The notes under the pieces were generated by a model. It worked only from the letters and a program-made list of their open reading frames with translations. It made no database searches and was not told the origin of the DNA. Of a stretch of 64,000 nt of DNA, positions 31,834 through 42,776 are shown piece after piece. The position numbers were made by a program, and so were the translations under genes. Source of the stretch: Streptomyces lanatus (lineage in GTDB: Bacteria; Actinomycetota; Actinomycetes; Streptomycetales; Streptomycetaceae); contig NZ_BNBM01000001.1 in the NCBI RefSeq assembly GCF_014655715.1, positions 186,001 through 250,000 of the forward strand. The letters are read 5' to 3'. Position 1 is the first letter of the stretch. Each line of letters starts with the position of its first letter.

Positions 31834-32967
31834 ATGGTCTCTCGCGTACGCGTCTGGCTCAACCGCACGTACGCGGAGAACGTGTTCTTCATGGATCAGC
31901 TGCGACGAAATCCCAGCGATCGGGCCGTCGAGATCCATGCGACGCACGGGGACGCCGACTCCCCCGTGCTGGCCGCCGCCGACACCGCCGAACTGGAGCC
32001 AGAGGGCCTGTCCCCGGCCGGGTATGTGGAGTACGCCCTCGCGCAGTGCCGGCGCCGCGGGATCGATGTGTTCGTACCCCGGCTGCACCAGTCGGCGGTC
32101 GTGGCGCACCGCGCGGAGTTCGAGGCGGCGGGTACGGCGCTGCTGGCGCCGCCGCCGGAGGCCGTGGCGGTCTTCCACGACAAGGTGATCGCATACGAGG
32201 CCGTACAGGCGATCGGCGTGCCGGTGCCGCCGTGGTGGCGGGTGCGTACCGCCGATGAACTGGTCGCCGCCGTCGAGGAGTTGGAGGCGGCGGGACACAA
32301 GGCCTGCTTCAAGCCGGCGTCCGGTGCGGGCGGGGTGGGCTTCCGTGTCATCACCCGCGCCCCCTTCTCGCTGCTGCACCTCAACGGGTTCCCGACGCCG
32401 TATGTGCAGCTGGATCTGGTGCTGGACGCGTTGCGGCGGACCGACGAGACGGTGGACTGGCTGGTGATGCCGCGGCTGGAGCAGCCGGAGGTGTCGGTGG
32501 ACTGCCTCACCGGTCCGGACAACCGGGTGCGGCTGGCGATCGGCCGGATCAAGAACGGGCGTCGGCGCGGGTTCACCCTGCAGGAGCAGTGGCTGGAGCC
32601 GGCGCGGATGATCGCTGAAGGCTTCGGGCTGCACTATCTGTCGAACATTCAGTTCCGGATGTTCGGGGACACGCCGGTGCTGATGGATGTCAACACGCGG
32701 CCGGCGGGCGGGTTGCATCAGCTGTCGCTGTGCGGGGTCAATGTGCCTTGGCTGGCCGTGCGGTTGGCCCTCGGCGATGACCCGGGAGAGGTTGTGCCAC
32801 CGTTCGTCGGACAGGACTACACCGTCGTGTCCGGGCCGCGGCCGTTGCGGCCGGTGTCGATTCCGCAGCAGCGGGCGGAGGTGGAGGGGCCGTTGTTGCC
32901 GGCGATGCCAGCTCCGGCACCGGTTGACTCCGTCGGGAGTGGCGCTGCCCAGGTACTGCCGCTTTAG
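31834..32967 (+). CDS. ATP-grasp domain protein
   Basis: 377-aa ATP-dependent ligase-like enzyme. Residues about 100-310 form the ATP-grasp fold: a Lys in DKVIAYEAVQAIGVPVP, the glycine loop KPASGAGGVGF, and the Mg site FRMFGDTPVLMDVNTRPAGGLH, which keeps Asp and Asn. The N-terminal part (RVWLNRTYAENVFF ... IDVFVPRLHQSAVV) is a pre-ATP-grasp domain. It probably ligates a carboxylate to an amine or thiol. The start is ATG at 31834. It stands alone; the final Pro/Ala tail after residue 350 is low complexity. Substrate not inferable. A TATGAT (31708-31713) after TTGCAC, with an over-long 20-bp spacer, may be its promoter. Confidence 0.8.
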   Translation: MVSRVRVWLNRTYAENVFFMDQLRRNPSDRAVEIHATHGDADSPVLAAADTAELEPEGLSPAGYVEYALAQCRRRGIDVFVPRLHQSAVVAHRAEFEAAGTALLAPPPEAVAVFHDKVIAYEAVQAIGVPVPPWWRVRTADELVAAVEELEAAGHKACFKPASGAGGVGFRVITRAPFSLLHLNGFPTPYVQLDLVLDALRRTDETVDWLVMPRLEQPEVSVDCLTGPDNRVRLAIGRIKNGRRRGFTLQEQWLEPARMIAEGFGLHYLSNIQFRMFGDTPVLMDVNTRPAGGLHQLSLCGVNVPWLAVRLALGDDPGEVVPPFVGQDYTVVSGPRPLRPVSIPQQRAEVEGPLLPAMPAPAPVDSVGSGAAQVLPL

Positions 32968-32991
32968 ATTGAGCGCCGGGTGCGGGTTGTC

Positions 32992-33023
32992 TGTGGCTTG
33001 TCGCGCAGTTCCCCGCGCCCCTC
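32992..33023. repeat. Dispersed Streptomyces intergenic repeat, copy 1
   Basis: TGTGGCTTGTCGCGC (32992-33006) followed by CAGTTCCCCGCGCCCCT. The 15-mer recurs exactly in reverse at 58440-58454. I recognise this as a widespread repeat at gene ends in Streptomyces. Here it lies just after the ATP-grasp stop and before the chitinase promoter. Confidence 0.65.
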
Positions 33024-33040
33024 GGTAGGCACAGTCTTCC

Positions 33041-33054
33041 TTGGTATGGACCAA
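33041..33054. promoter_or_regulatory. DasR-like operator 1 (chitinase promoter)
   Basis: TTGGTATGGACCAA, the exact reverse complement of the second site. It resembles the dre palindrome TGGTCTAGACCA (10 of 12 on the other strand). It lies 16 bp upstream of the -35. Confidence 0.65.
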
Positions 33055-33069
33055 TCTCTGCGTTGAAGC

Positions 33070-33098
33070 TTGACAGCCGAGTTGGTCCATACCAATTT
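33070..33098 (+). promoter_or_regulatory. Chitinase promoter with DasR-like operator 2 in the spacer
   Basis: -35 TTGACA (33070-33075), 17-bp spacer, -10 CAATTT (33093-33098). The operator TTGGTCCATACCAA (33082-33095) overlaps the spacer and -10, so binding would block transcription. The two operators are centred about 41 bp apart, near four helical turns, and are inverted to each other. Confidence 0.65.
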
Positions 33099-33162
33099 TG
33101 TTTGCGCACCTCTCTGCACCTCGTGCACTCCCGAACACCTCACGTTTCTCAGGGAGATCACC

Positions 33163-34848
33163 GTGCGCAATCAACCTCTCAGACGCCTCAGACGTCGACT
33201 TCTCGCTCTGCTCGGCTCCGCCGCTCTCGCGGTCGCCGGAGCCGTCGCCCTCCCCGGTACCGCCCACGCGGCGAACGTCCTGTCCAACCCCGGCTTCGAG
33301 TCGGGCGGACTCTCCCCCTGGTCCTGCACCGGCAATCTCGGCTCGGTCGTGTCCTCCCCCGTGCGCGCAGGGTCCAAGGCCCTCGCGGGGGCGGTGAGTT
33401 CGAGCGACATCGCAAAGTGCGGCCAGACCGTCTCCGTACGGCCGAACACCACATACGCGCTCAGCGGCTGGGTGCGCGGGTCGTACGTCTACCTCGGTGT
33501 GGACGGCGGTGCCTCCACCTGGACGTCGTCGCCGTCGGCGTACAGCCAGCTGTCCGTGTCGTTCACGACCGGCGCCTCCCAGACGAGCGCGACCGTCTAT
33601 GTGCACGGCTGGTACGCCCAGGGCACCTACTACGCCGACGACATCTCTCTCGACGGTCCCGGTGGCGGCGGTTCCGACAGCCAGGCGCCCACCGCTCCGG
33701 GCAGCCTGCGCTCCACCGGCAAGACCTCGTCCAGCGTCTCGCTCGCGTGGAACGCCTCGACGGACAACGTCGGGGTCACCGGATACGACATCTACAGCGG
33801 CTCGAACCAGGTGCTGAGCGTGTCCGGTACGAGCGCCACGGTCGGCGGGCTCGCGGCGAGCACCTCGTACACCTTCACGGTGAAGGCGCGGGACGCCGCC
33901 GGGAACACCTCGCCCGCCTCCAACGCCGTCACCGTCACCACGGACACGGGCGGCGGTGGCGGCACCGGCTTCAAGCAGGCCGCGCCCTATCTGTACCTGG
34001 GCTGGGGCGATCCGCCGAGCGCGACCTCGGTGATGAGCGCGACCGGCGTGAAGTGGTTCACGATGGCGTTCATCCTCTCCTCCGGTGGCTGCAACCCCGC
34101 CTGGGACGGGCAGCGCGCCCTGACCGGCGGCAACGACCAGGCCGTCATCAACTCCATCCGGTCCGCCGGCGGTGACATCGTGCCGTCGATCGGCGGCTGG
34201 AGCGGCAACAAGCTCGGACCGAACTGCTCCAGCGCCGAGGCGCTGGCGGGGGCGTACCAGAAGGTCATCGACGCCTATGGGCTGAAGGCCATCGACGTCG
34301 ACCTCGAGAACACGGATGAATTCGAGAACGCGACCGTGCAGGACCGGATCCTGAACGCCCTGAAGATCGTCAAGGCGAACAACCCGGGCCTGCGGACCGT
34401 CCTCACCTTCGGTACCTCGACGACCGGGCCGACGTACTGGGGCAACCGGCTCATCGAGCAGGCCAAGGCGCTCAACGCCGGTATCGACGTGTTCACGATC
34501 ATGCCGTTCGACTTCGGCGGCGGCGCCGACATGTACGGCAACACCGTGAACGCGACGGAGGGGCTGAAGAACAAGCTGAAGTCCACCTTCGGGTGGGACG
34601 ACGCGACGGCCTACGCCCACATCGGCATCTCCGGCATGAACGGGCTGTCCGACCAGCAGGAGCTCACCTCGCCCGAGACCTGGACCCGGATCCGGGACTG
34701 GTCGAACTCGCATCACATCGCCCGGCTCGCGTTCTGGTCGGTCAACCGTGACCGGCCGTGCCCGGGTGGCGGGGTCACCAGCAACTGCTCGGGGATCAGT
34801 CAGAGCAACTGGCAGTTCACGTCGATCACGGCCGGGTTCACCGGCTGA
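33163..34848 (+). CDS. Secreted GH18 chitinase with carbohydrate-binding and fibronectin III domains
   Basis: 561-aa exported chitinase. The signal peptide (1-37) has a twin-Arg-like LRRRL start and ends in TAHA. Then come a beta-sandwich carbohydrate-binding domain (about 38-165, ANVLSNPGFESG), a fibronectin III domain (about 175-260, PTAPGSLRSTGKTSSSVSL) with a Gly linker, and the GH18 barrel (about 268-560). The catalytic motif is IDVDLEN with Asp378, Asp380 and Glu382, so the acid Glu is intact. The start is GTG at 33163, with AGGGAG at 7 bp. It acts on chitin outside the cell; the paired DasR-like sites predict induction by chitin-derived sugars. It ends before a strong convergent terminator. 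Confidence 0.93.
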   Translation: MRNQPLRRLRRRLLALLGSAALAVAGAVALPGTAHAANVLSNPGFESGGLSPWSCTGNLGSVVSSPVRAGSKALAGAVSSSDIAKCGQTVSVRPNTTYALSGWVRGSYVYLGVDGGASTWTSSPSAYSQLSVSFTTGASQTSATVYVHGWYAQGTYYADDISLDGPGGGGSDSQAPTAPGSLRSTGKTSSSVSLAWNASTDNVGVTGYDIYSGSNQVLSVSGTSATVGGLAASTSYTFTVKARDAAGNTSPASNAVTVTTDTGGGGGTGFKQAAPYLYLGWGDPPSATSVMSATGVKWFTMAFILSSGGCNPAWDGQRALTGGNDQAVINSIRSAGGDIVPSIGGWSGNKLGPNCSSAEALAGAYQKVIDAYGLKAIDVDLENTDEFENATVQDRILNALKIVKANNPGLRTVLTFGTSTTGPTYWGNRLIEQAKALNAGIDVFTIMPFDFGGGADMYGNTVNATEGLKNKLKSTFGWDDATAYAHIGISGMNGLSDQQELTSPETWTRIRDWSNSHHIARLAFWSVNRDRPCPGGGVTSNCSGISQSNWQFTSITAGFTG

Positions 34849-34859
34849 GGCGCCCCGGT

Positions 34860-34892
34860 CACCCTCCTGGGAGAATTTTTCCCGGGAGGGTG
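34860..34892 (+). terminator. Hairpin terminator after the chitinase
   Basis: CACCCTCC (34860-34867) pairs perfectly with GGAGGGTG (34885-34892), with further inner pairing around a T-rich loop. It lies 12 bp after the chitinase stop and may serve the convergent fucosidase gene ending at 35037. The remaining gap to 35036 shows nothing recognisable. Confidence 0.8.
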
Positions 34893-35036
34893 TATCAGGG
34901 CGCCGATCGCGTGCTCATAAGAGTGAAAGGCAACGGGGGAACGAGGGAAAACCGGGGGAAGCACGGGGGCTTCGGGCCGGCCGACCGCTGTCACGGGGGC
35001 AGCCGCCGGCCGGCCCGAAGTGTGCCGCACGGGGGG

Positions 35037-36286
35037 TCAGAAGCGGCCCGCGCCCCGGTACAGCTCCAGCTCCCCCTCCAGTTCGACCGCGAGCACCGTG
35101 GCGTGCGGGTCGAGGTCCGCCCCGGTGGGCGGTTCGATCCAGAGCACACCGGGTGTCTCGTGCAGACCTCCGGTGACCCGGTGGGCCAGTTCGCGGCCGC
35201 TGCCGAGCACCGTGACCCGGCGTACGCCGCCCAGCAGCCCGCGTACGTTGATCTCGGCGCGCGGGGCGTCGAAGAGGATCAGGTACAGGGTGCGGTGGTC
35301 CTTGGAGAGGGTGCTCGGGCCGTAGTGGTGTCCGGTGGGCAGGCCGCGTTCGGTGCCGTACACCGCTTCCGCGTGCTTGGCGATCCAGTCGCCGAGTCCC
35401 TCGAGGCGTTCGGCCTGTTCGGCCGGGATCGTGCCGTCCTCGCGCGGGCCCACGCTCAGCAGCAGGTTGCCGCCGCCCCCGATGGTCTCGGTGAAGTAGC
35501 GGATCAGTTGGTCGACCGACTTGTGGTTGTGGTCGTGGTGCTGATGGCCCCAGGAGTCGTTGATCGTCAGGCACAGCTCCCAGGGCCCCTCGGGCGGGAC
35601 GACCGGGGCGCCCTGCTCGGGCGTGGCGTAGTCGCCCTCGCTGAGCATGCGGGCGTTGAAGACGACGTCCGGCACCTCGGAGCGGATCAGCTCGGCCAGC
35701 TGCGGGATACGCCACTGCTCCTCGCTGCGGTCCCACTCGCCGTCGAACCACAGCAGGTCCGGCTTGTAGCGGGACGTCAACTCCCGTATCTGGCCGTCCC
35801 GGTAGGCGAGGAAGCGGTCCCAGGCGGCCAGGTCCTCGTCCTCGGCGGCGACCTCGGAGTACCGGTTGTCCTCCAGCCCCGGCGGGCGGCCGGGCTTGCG
35901 GGTGGAGGCGTAGTCGGAGTGGCTCCAGTCCGAGTGGGAGTAGTACAGGCCGACCTTGAGGCCCTGCTCGCGCAGCGCGTCGGCGTAACCGGCGATGAGG
36001 TCGCGGCCCACGTTGAGATCGCCGTGGGCCGTGTCCCACAGGGCCACGCCGTCGTGGTGACGGCTGGTCAGGACGGCGTACTTGGCGCCGGCCCGCGCGA
36101 AGAGCTTCGCCCAGTCGCGCGGCTCGTAGCGGGACGCCGTGAACCGGTCGAACTGGGACATGTACCGGTTGTACGGGACGATGTCGTCGTAGAACGACCA
36201 GGACTCCTGGACGCCGTCGACGGCGTAGATGCCCCAGTGGATGAAGATCCCCAACTTGGCGTCGGTGAACCAGGGTTGGATGGCCA

Positions 36287-36287
<1 letters not shown>
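35037..36287 (-). CDS. Alpha-L-fucosidase, GH29
   Basis: 416-aa glycoside hydrolase of family 29 that would remove terminal alpha-L-fucose. Typical sections: KLGIFIHWGIYAV at the N-terminus, KYAVLTSRHHDGVALWDT, GLYYSHSDWSH, and LLWFDGEWD with the nucleophile Asp. The C-terminal part is a small beta-sandwich (about 330-416). No signal peptide, so it works on imported oligosaccharides. The start is ATG at 36287, overlapping the mannosidase stop (TGATG), which indicates coupling. A shared operon of fucosidase and mannosidase suggests a fucosylated, mannose-containing glycan. Confidence 0.9.
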
Positions 36288-39373
<3,086 letters not shown>

Positions 39374-39436
39374 CAGGGTCTCCAGGGAGGGAGAGAACGG
39401 AGGGGGAAGCGAGGGGAGGGTTTACCGGAAGCCGCT

Positions 39437-39448
39437 GAAAGCGCTTTC
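39437..39448. promoter_or_regulatory. LacI-type operator GAAAGCGCTTTC
   Basis: Perfect 12-bp palindrome with central CG in the 86-bp gap between the GH4 gene and the mannosidase gene. This is the consensus form of LacI/GalR operators. The regulator is not encoded nearby (the local one is DeoR), so a distant LacI protein may control the mannosidase-fucosidase unit. Confidence 0.6.
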
Positions 39449-39459
39449 CGAGACCAGCG

Positions 39460-40800
39460 CTACCTAAGGTACGCCAGCCCCGGATGGACGGCGGAGTACC
39501 CCTCCACCAGCCTGCGGGCCACGTTCACCGAGTCGACCAGCGGATGCAGCGCGAAGGCCTTCACGGCGGTCGTACGGGAGGCGGACTCGGCGGCGGCCAG
39601 CACCTCCCGCTCGACCGCCTTCACGGAGCAGACCAGCCCGGTGGCGTGGTCGGGCAGCGGGGCGACGGCGACCGGGTGGGCGCCGTTGGCGTCGACCAGG
39701 CAGGGCACCTCGATGACGGCGTCGGTGTCGAGCACCGACAGCGTGTTCTGGTTGCGGACGTTGAGGATCAGGGTGGTGCGTTCGTCGCGGGCGATGGCCC
39801 GCATCAGGGCGAGCGCGACCTTCTCGTAGCCGCCGGAGAGATCGTCGGCGTCGCGCTCGCCGGCGCCGGCCGTCTCCCGGTTCTCGGACATGTAGGTGGC
39901 CTCGCGCTCGGCGCGGGTGCGGTCCCAGATGTCCAGGGCGGAGGCGTCCGACCGCTCGACCTCCTGGTAGAAGTGCGCCTGCTGGTCGGCCAGGAAGGCG
40001 CCGCGGGTCTTGTCGGCCTGCTGGTAGGCGCGGACGGCCTCGCGGTTGAAGTAGTAGTAGTGCAGGTATTCGTTCGGGATGGCGCCGAGGGACTGGAGCC
40101 AGTCGACGCCGAAGAGCTTGCCCTCCTCGAAGGAGCCGAGCAGGTCGGGGTCCGCGAGCAGACGCGGGAGCTCGTCGCGCCCTGCGACGCGCAGGCCGCG
40201 CACCCAGCCGAGGTGGTTGAGGCCGACGTAGTCGATCCAGGCCTCGCCGGGGTTCTTGACACCGAGGACGCGGGCGATACGGCGGCCGAGGCCGACCGGT
40301 GAGTCGCAGATGCCGATGACGCGGTCGCCGAGATGGCGGGACATGGCCTCGGTGACCAGGCCCGCGGGGTTGGTGAAGTTGATGACCCAGGCGTCCGGCG
40401 CGAGGCGGGCGACCCGCTGGGCGATGTCGACGGCGACCGGGACGGTGCGCAGGCCGTAGGCGATGCCGCCCGCGCCGACCGTCTCCTGGCCGAGGACGCC
40501 CTGGTCGAGCGCGACCCGCTCGTCGTTGGCCCGGCCTTCGAGGCCGCCGACGCGGATCGCGGAGAAGACGAAGTCGGCGCCGCGCAGGGCCTCGTCCAGG
40601 TCGGTGGTGGCGGTGACCTGGGGCGCGTCGGGTACGGCCGCGGCCTGTTCGGCGAGCACGCGGGTCACGGCGGACAGTCTCCGCGCGTCCAGGTCGTGCA
40701 GTACGACATGGGTGACCCGGCCCTCGGCGCGGTCCGTCAGGAGCGCCCCGTACACGAGCGGCACACGGAATCCTCCGCCGCCCAGAATCGTCAGCTTCAC
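39460..40800 (-). CDS. NAD-dependent glycosidase, GH4
   Basis: 446-aa family 4 glycosidase, which uses NAD and a divalent metal in a redox-elimination mechanism. N-terminal NAD-binding strand KLTILGGGGFRVP, NFTNPAGLVTEAM, the metal-binding CDSPVGL (about 200) and GLNHLGWVRG are visible. The C-terminal sections (DHATGLVCSVKAVE, ALHPLVDSVN) fit the 6-phospho-beta-glucosidase-type branch. In actinobacteria such enzymes may act on unphosphorylated or phosphorylated glycosides; no PTS component is present here. The start is GTG at 40800, overlapping the DeoR stop (GTGA), so it is coupled to the regulator. Confidence 0.88.
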   Translation of the reverse strand: MKLTILGGGGFRVPLVYGALLTDRAEGRVTHVVLHDLDARRLSAVTRVLAEQAAAVPDAPQVTATTDLDEALRGADFVFSAIRVGGLEGRANDERVALDQGVLGQETVGAGGIAYGLRTVPVAVDIAQRVARLAPDAWVINFTNPAGLVTEAMSRHLGDRVIGICDSPVGLGRRIARVLGVKNPGEAWIDYVGLNHLGWVRGLRVAGRDELPRLLADPDLLGSFEEGKLFGVDWLQSLGAIPNEYLHYYYFNREAVRAYQQADKTRGAFLADQQAHFYQEVERSDASALDIWDRTRAEREATYMSENRETAGAGERDADDLSGGYEKVALALMRAIARDERTTLILNVRNQNTLSVLDTDAVIEVPCLVDANGAHPVAVAPLPDHATGLVCSVKAVEREVLAAAESASRTTAVKAFALHPLVDSVNVARRLVEGYSAVHPGLAYLR

Positions 40801-41582
40801 GTCTGCACCTTTCCCGCCACGACGACCTCGACGCCCGCCTCCTGCAGAGAGGCCCGCGTCGCCGGGTCGACCGGCTCGTTCGTCACCACCACGTCCAGGT
40901 CCTCGGGACCGCACACCTTCGCCATGCCGTGCCCGGGGAACTTCGCCGCGTCGGCGAGCAGGACGACCTTCTCACCGGCCTTGATCATGGCCCGCTTGAC
41001 CGGCACCTCGACGACCGTCGTGTCCATCACCTGCCCGCCCGGCCGCACCCCACTGGTGCCCAGGAACAGCCAGTCGGCATGCAGCTGGCGCAGATTGTCC
41101 TCGGTGAGGAAGCCGACCAGGGAGCGGTACTCGCGGCGGAGCATGCCGCCGAGCAGCACCAGCTCGATGCCCTCGTCGTCGGCGAGCTCCTCGTAGACCA
41201 CCAGGTTGCTGGTGATCACGGTGAGGCGGCGGCCGTGCAGCTGGCGGGCGAGGCGGAAGGCGGTGGTGCCGATGTCGAGCAGCACGGACTGGCCGTCCTC
41301 GACCATGGCGGCCGCGTGCGCGGCTATGGCGTCCTTCTCGGCCACGCGCACCTCGGCGACCTCGGCGAAGGGCTGGTCGCCCTCCTCCACGACGGCGCCG
41401 CCGTGCACACGTGTCAGCAGGCCGTCCTCCTCGAGTTTGAGCAGGTCACGCCTGATGGTGGCGGGGCTCACACCCAGCTGCTCGGAGAGATCGGTCACGG
41501 CCGCGGGGCCGCCTGAGCGCAGGGCCCGCAGGATGAGTTGGTGTCGTCGTTCTGCCAGCACAGCGTGAACACTACTCGTCAT
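40797..41582 (-). CDS. DeoR family regulator
   Basis: 261-aa sugar-metabolism repressor. N-terminal DeoR winged helix at about 9-65 (RRHQLILRALRSGGPAAVTD then a helix-turn-helix ending ATIRRDLLKLEEDGLLTRVHGGA), followed by the DeoRC sensor domain with LLDIGTTAFRLARQLHGRRLTVITSN and the sugar-phosphate-binding style GTSGVR. The start is ATG at 41582; a TTG at 41588 would add 2 residues. It is divergent from the sugar-kinase/importer operon and coupled to GH4, so it is the probable master repressor of both arms, sensing a sugar phosphate made by the kinase. Confidence 0.9.
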   Translation of the reverse strand: MTSSVHAVLAERRHQLILRALRSGGPAAVTDLSEQLGVSPATIRRDLLKLEEDGLLTRVHGGAVVEEGDQPFAEVAEVRVAEKDAIAAHAAAMVEDGQSVLLDIGTTAFRLARQLHGRRLTVITSNLVVYEELADDEGIELVLLGGMLRREYRSLVGFLTEDNLRQLHADWLFLGTSGVRPGGQVMDTTVVEVPVKRAMIKAGEKVVLLADAAKFPGHGMAKVCGPEDLDVVVTNEPVDPATRASLQEAGVEVVVAGKVQT

Positions 41583-41617
41583 CTTCAATCATCGCCATGC
41601 TCATTTCTGCTCGGGTA

Positions 41618-41678
41618 TTGACCAATCTCCCGGAGCGGCGCACGATTCCGGTCATCGAAAATGACGAGTTTTGACGAG
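41618..41678 (+). promoter_or_regulatory. Promoter and repeated ATGACGAGT motif between DeoR and kinase genes
   Basis: -35 TTGACC (41618-41623), 17-bp spacer, -10 CACGAT (41641-41646). Downstream, ATGACGAGT (41661-41669) and TTGACGAG (41671-41678) form a direct repeat, and the same 9-mer in inverse orientation covers the DeoR start (41574-41582). These are candidate DeoR half-sites. Confidence 0.5.
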
Positions 41679-41689
41679 AGGGTGTGCGC

Positions 41690-42709
41690 GTGGACGACGA
41701 CAGGCCCGACGTGCTCCTCACCGGGCTGCTGTTCTACGACCTGGTCCTCACGGGGCTCGGCAAGCCGCCGACCCCGGGCGAGGAGATCTGGACCGGCGGG
41801 ATGGGCTGCGGTCCGGGCGGCATCGCGAACCTCGCGGTGGCCGCGTCCCGGTTCGGCCTGCGCACCTCGCTGGCCACGGTGTTCGGGGACGACCTGTACG
41901 GCGAGTACTGCCGGGACGTCCTGTGCGACCAGGAGGACATCGACCTGTCGCTCTCCCGCACCGCGGACGGCTGGCCCACCCCCGTCACCGTCTCCCTCGC
42001 CTACGGCCAGGACCGGGCTCTCGTCACCCACGGCCAGGAGCCCCCGTACTCGCAGGACGTGCTGATGGGCGACCCGCCCGAGGCGCGCACCGCCCTCGTG
42101 CACATCGAGGCCGAGCCCCGCGAGTGGCTCGCCAAGGCCGCGGCGGACGGCACCCACATCTACGCCGACGTCGGCTGGGACCCCACCCAGCAGTGGTCGA
42201 CGGACCTCCTCGACCAGCTCCGGCTGTGCCATGCCTTCCTCCCCAATGAGACCGAGGCCATGGCGTACACCCGCACCGACAGCGCGGTCGCGGCGCTCGG
42301 CACGCTCAGCGAGCTGGTGCCGGTGGCCGTGGTGACGCGCGGCGGTGACGGGGCCGTGGCCGTCGATCAGATCACCGGCGAGTACGCGGAGGTCCCGGCC
42401 CTGCCCGTCGACGTCCTCGACGCGACGGGCGCCGGCGATGTCTTCGGGGCGAGCTTCGTGGCGGCCTCGCTGGGCGGCTGGCCCCTGGAGGAGCGGCTGC
42501 GGTTCGCCGTCCTCTCCGCCGGTCTCTCGGTCGGCCGGCACGGCGGTGCGCTGGCCGCGCCCGGCTGGTACGGCGTCGACCGCTGGTGGCGCTCCCTGAC
42601 CGACCCCGACCTCAAGCGGTCGTACGGCTTCCTGGCGGACCGGCTCCCGGACGATCCCGGGCCGCCCGTCGCGTACGCCCCCGTGACCCCGCCCGCACGG
42701 CAGAACTGA
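41690..42709 (+). CDS. PfkB family carbohydrate kinase
   Basis: 339-aa ribokinase-like kinase. N-terminal GEEIWTGGMGCGPGGIANLAVAA region with the substrate-binding glycines, and C-terminal signature DATGAGDVFGASF (about 245-257) with the catalytic Asp. I chose GTG at 41690 because GAGAGG lies 8 bp upstream; GTG at 41684 is in frame and would add 2 residues. It is the first gene of a plus-strand operon that continues with a sugar importer and a beta-galactosidase, and is divergent from DeoR. Product sugar phosphate is the likely DeoR effector. Sugar specificity unknown. Confidence 0.88.
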   Translation: MDDDRPDVLLTGLLFYDLVLTGLGKPPTPGEEIWTGGMGCGPGGIANLAVAASRFGLRTSLATVFGDDLYGEYCRDVLCDQEDIDLSLSRTADGWPTPVTVSLAYGQDRALVTHGQEPPYSQDVLMGDPPEARTALVHIEAEPREWLAKAAADGTHIYADVGWDPTQQWSTDLLDQLRLCHAFLPNETEAMAYTRTDSAVAALGTLSELVPVAVVTRGGDGAVAVDQITGEYAEVPALPVDVLDATGAGDVFGASFVAASLGGWPLEERLRFAVLSAGLSVGRHGGALAAPGWYGVDRWWRSLTDPDLKRSYGFLADRLPDDPGPPVAYAPVTPPARQN

Positions 42710-42776
42710 TCTCCCCCTGTCTTCCCCCACGCACCTCATGCGAAGTCCCGAAGAAACCCGAAAGGCGGTGGGAGCT

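Noticed and set aside
31606..34716. A 1036-codon minus-strand open frame
   Set aside because: It crosses the chitinase promoter and two genes with clear domains and has no recognisable motif or ribosome site.
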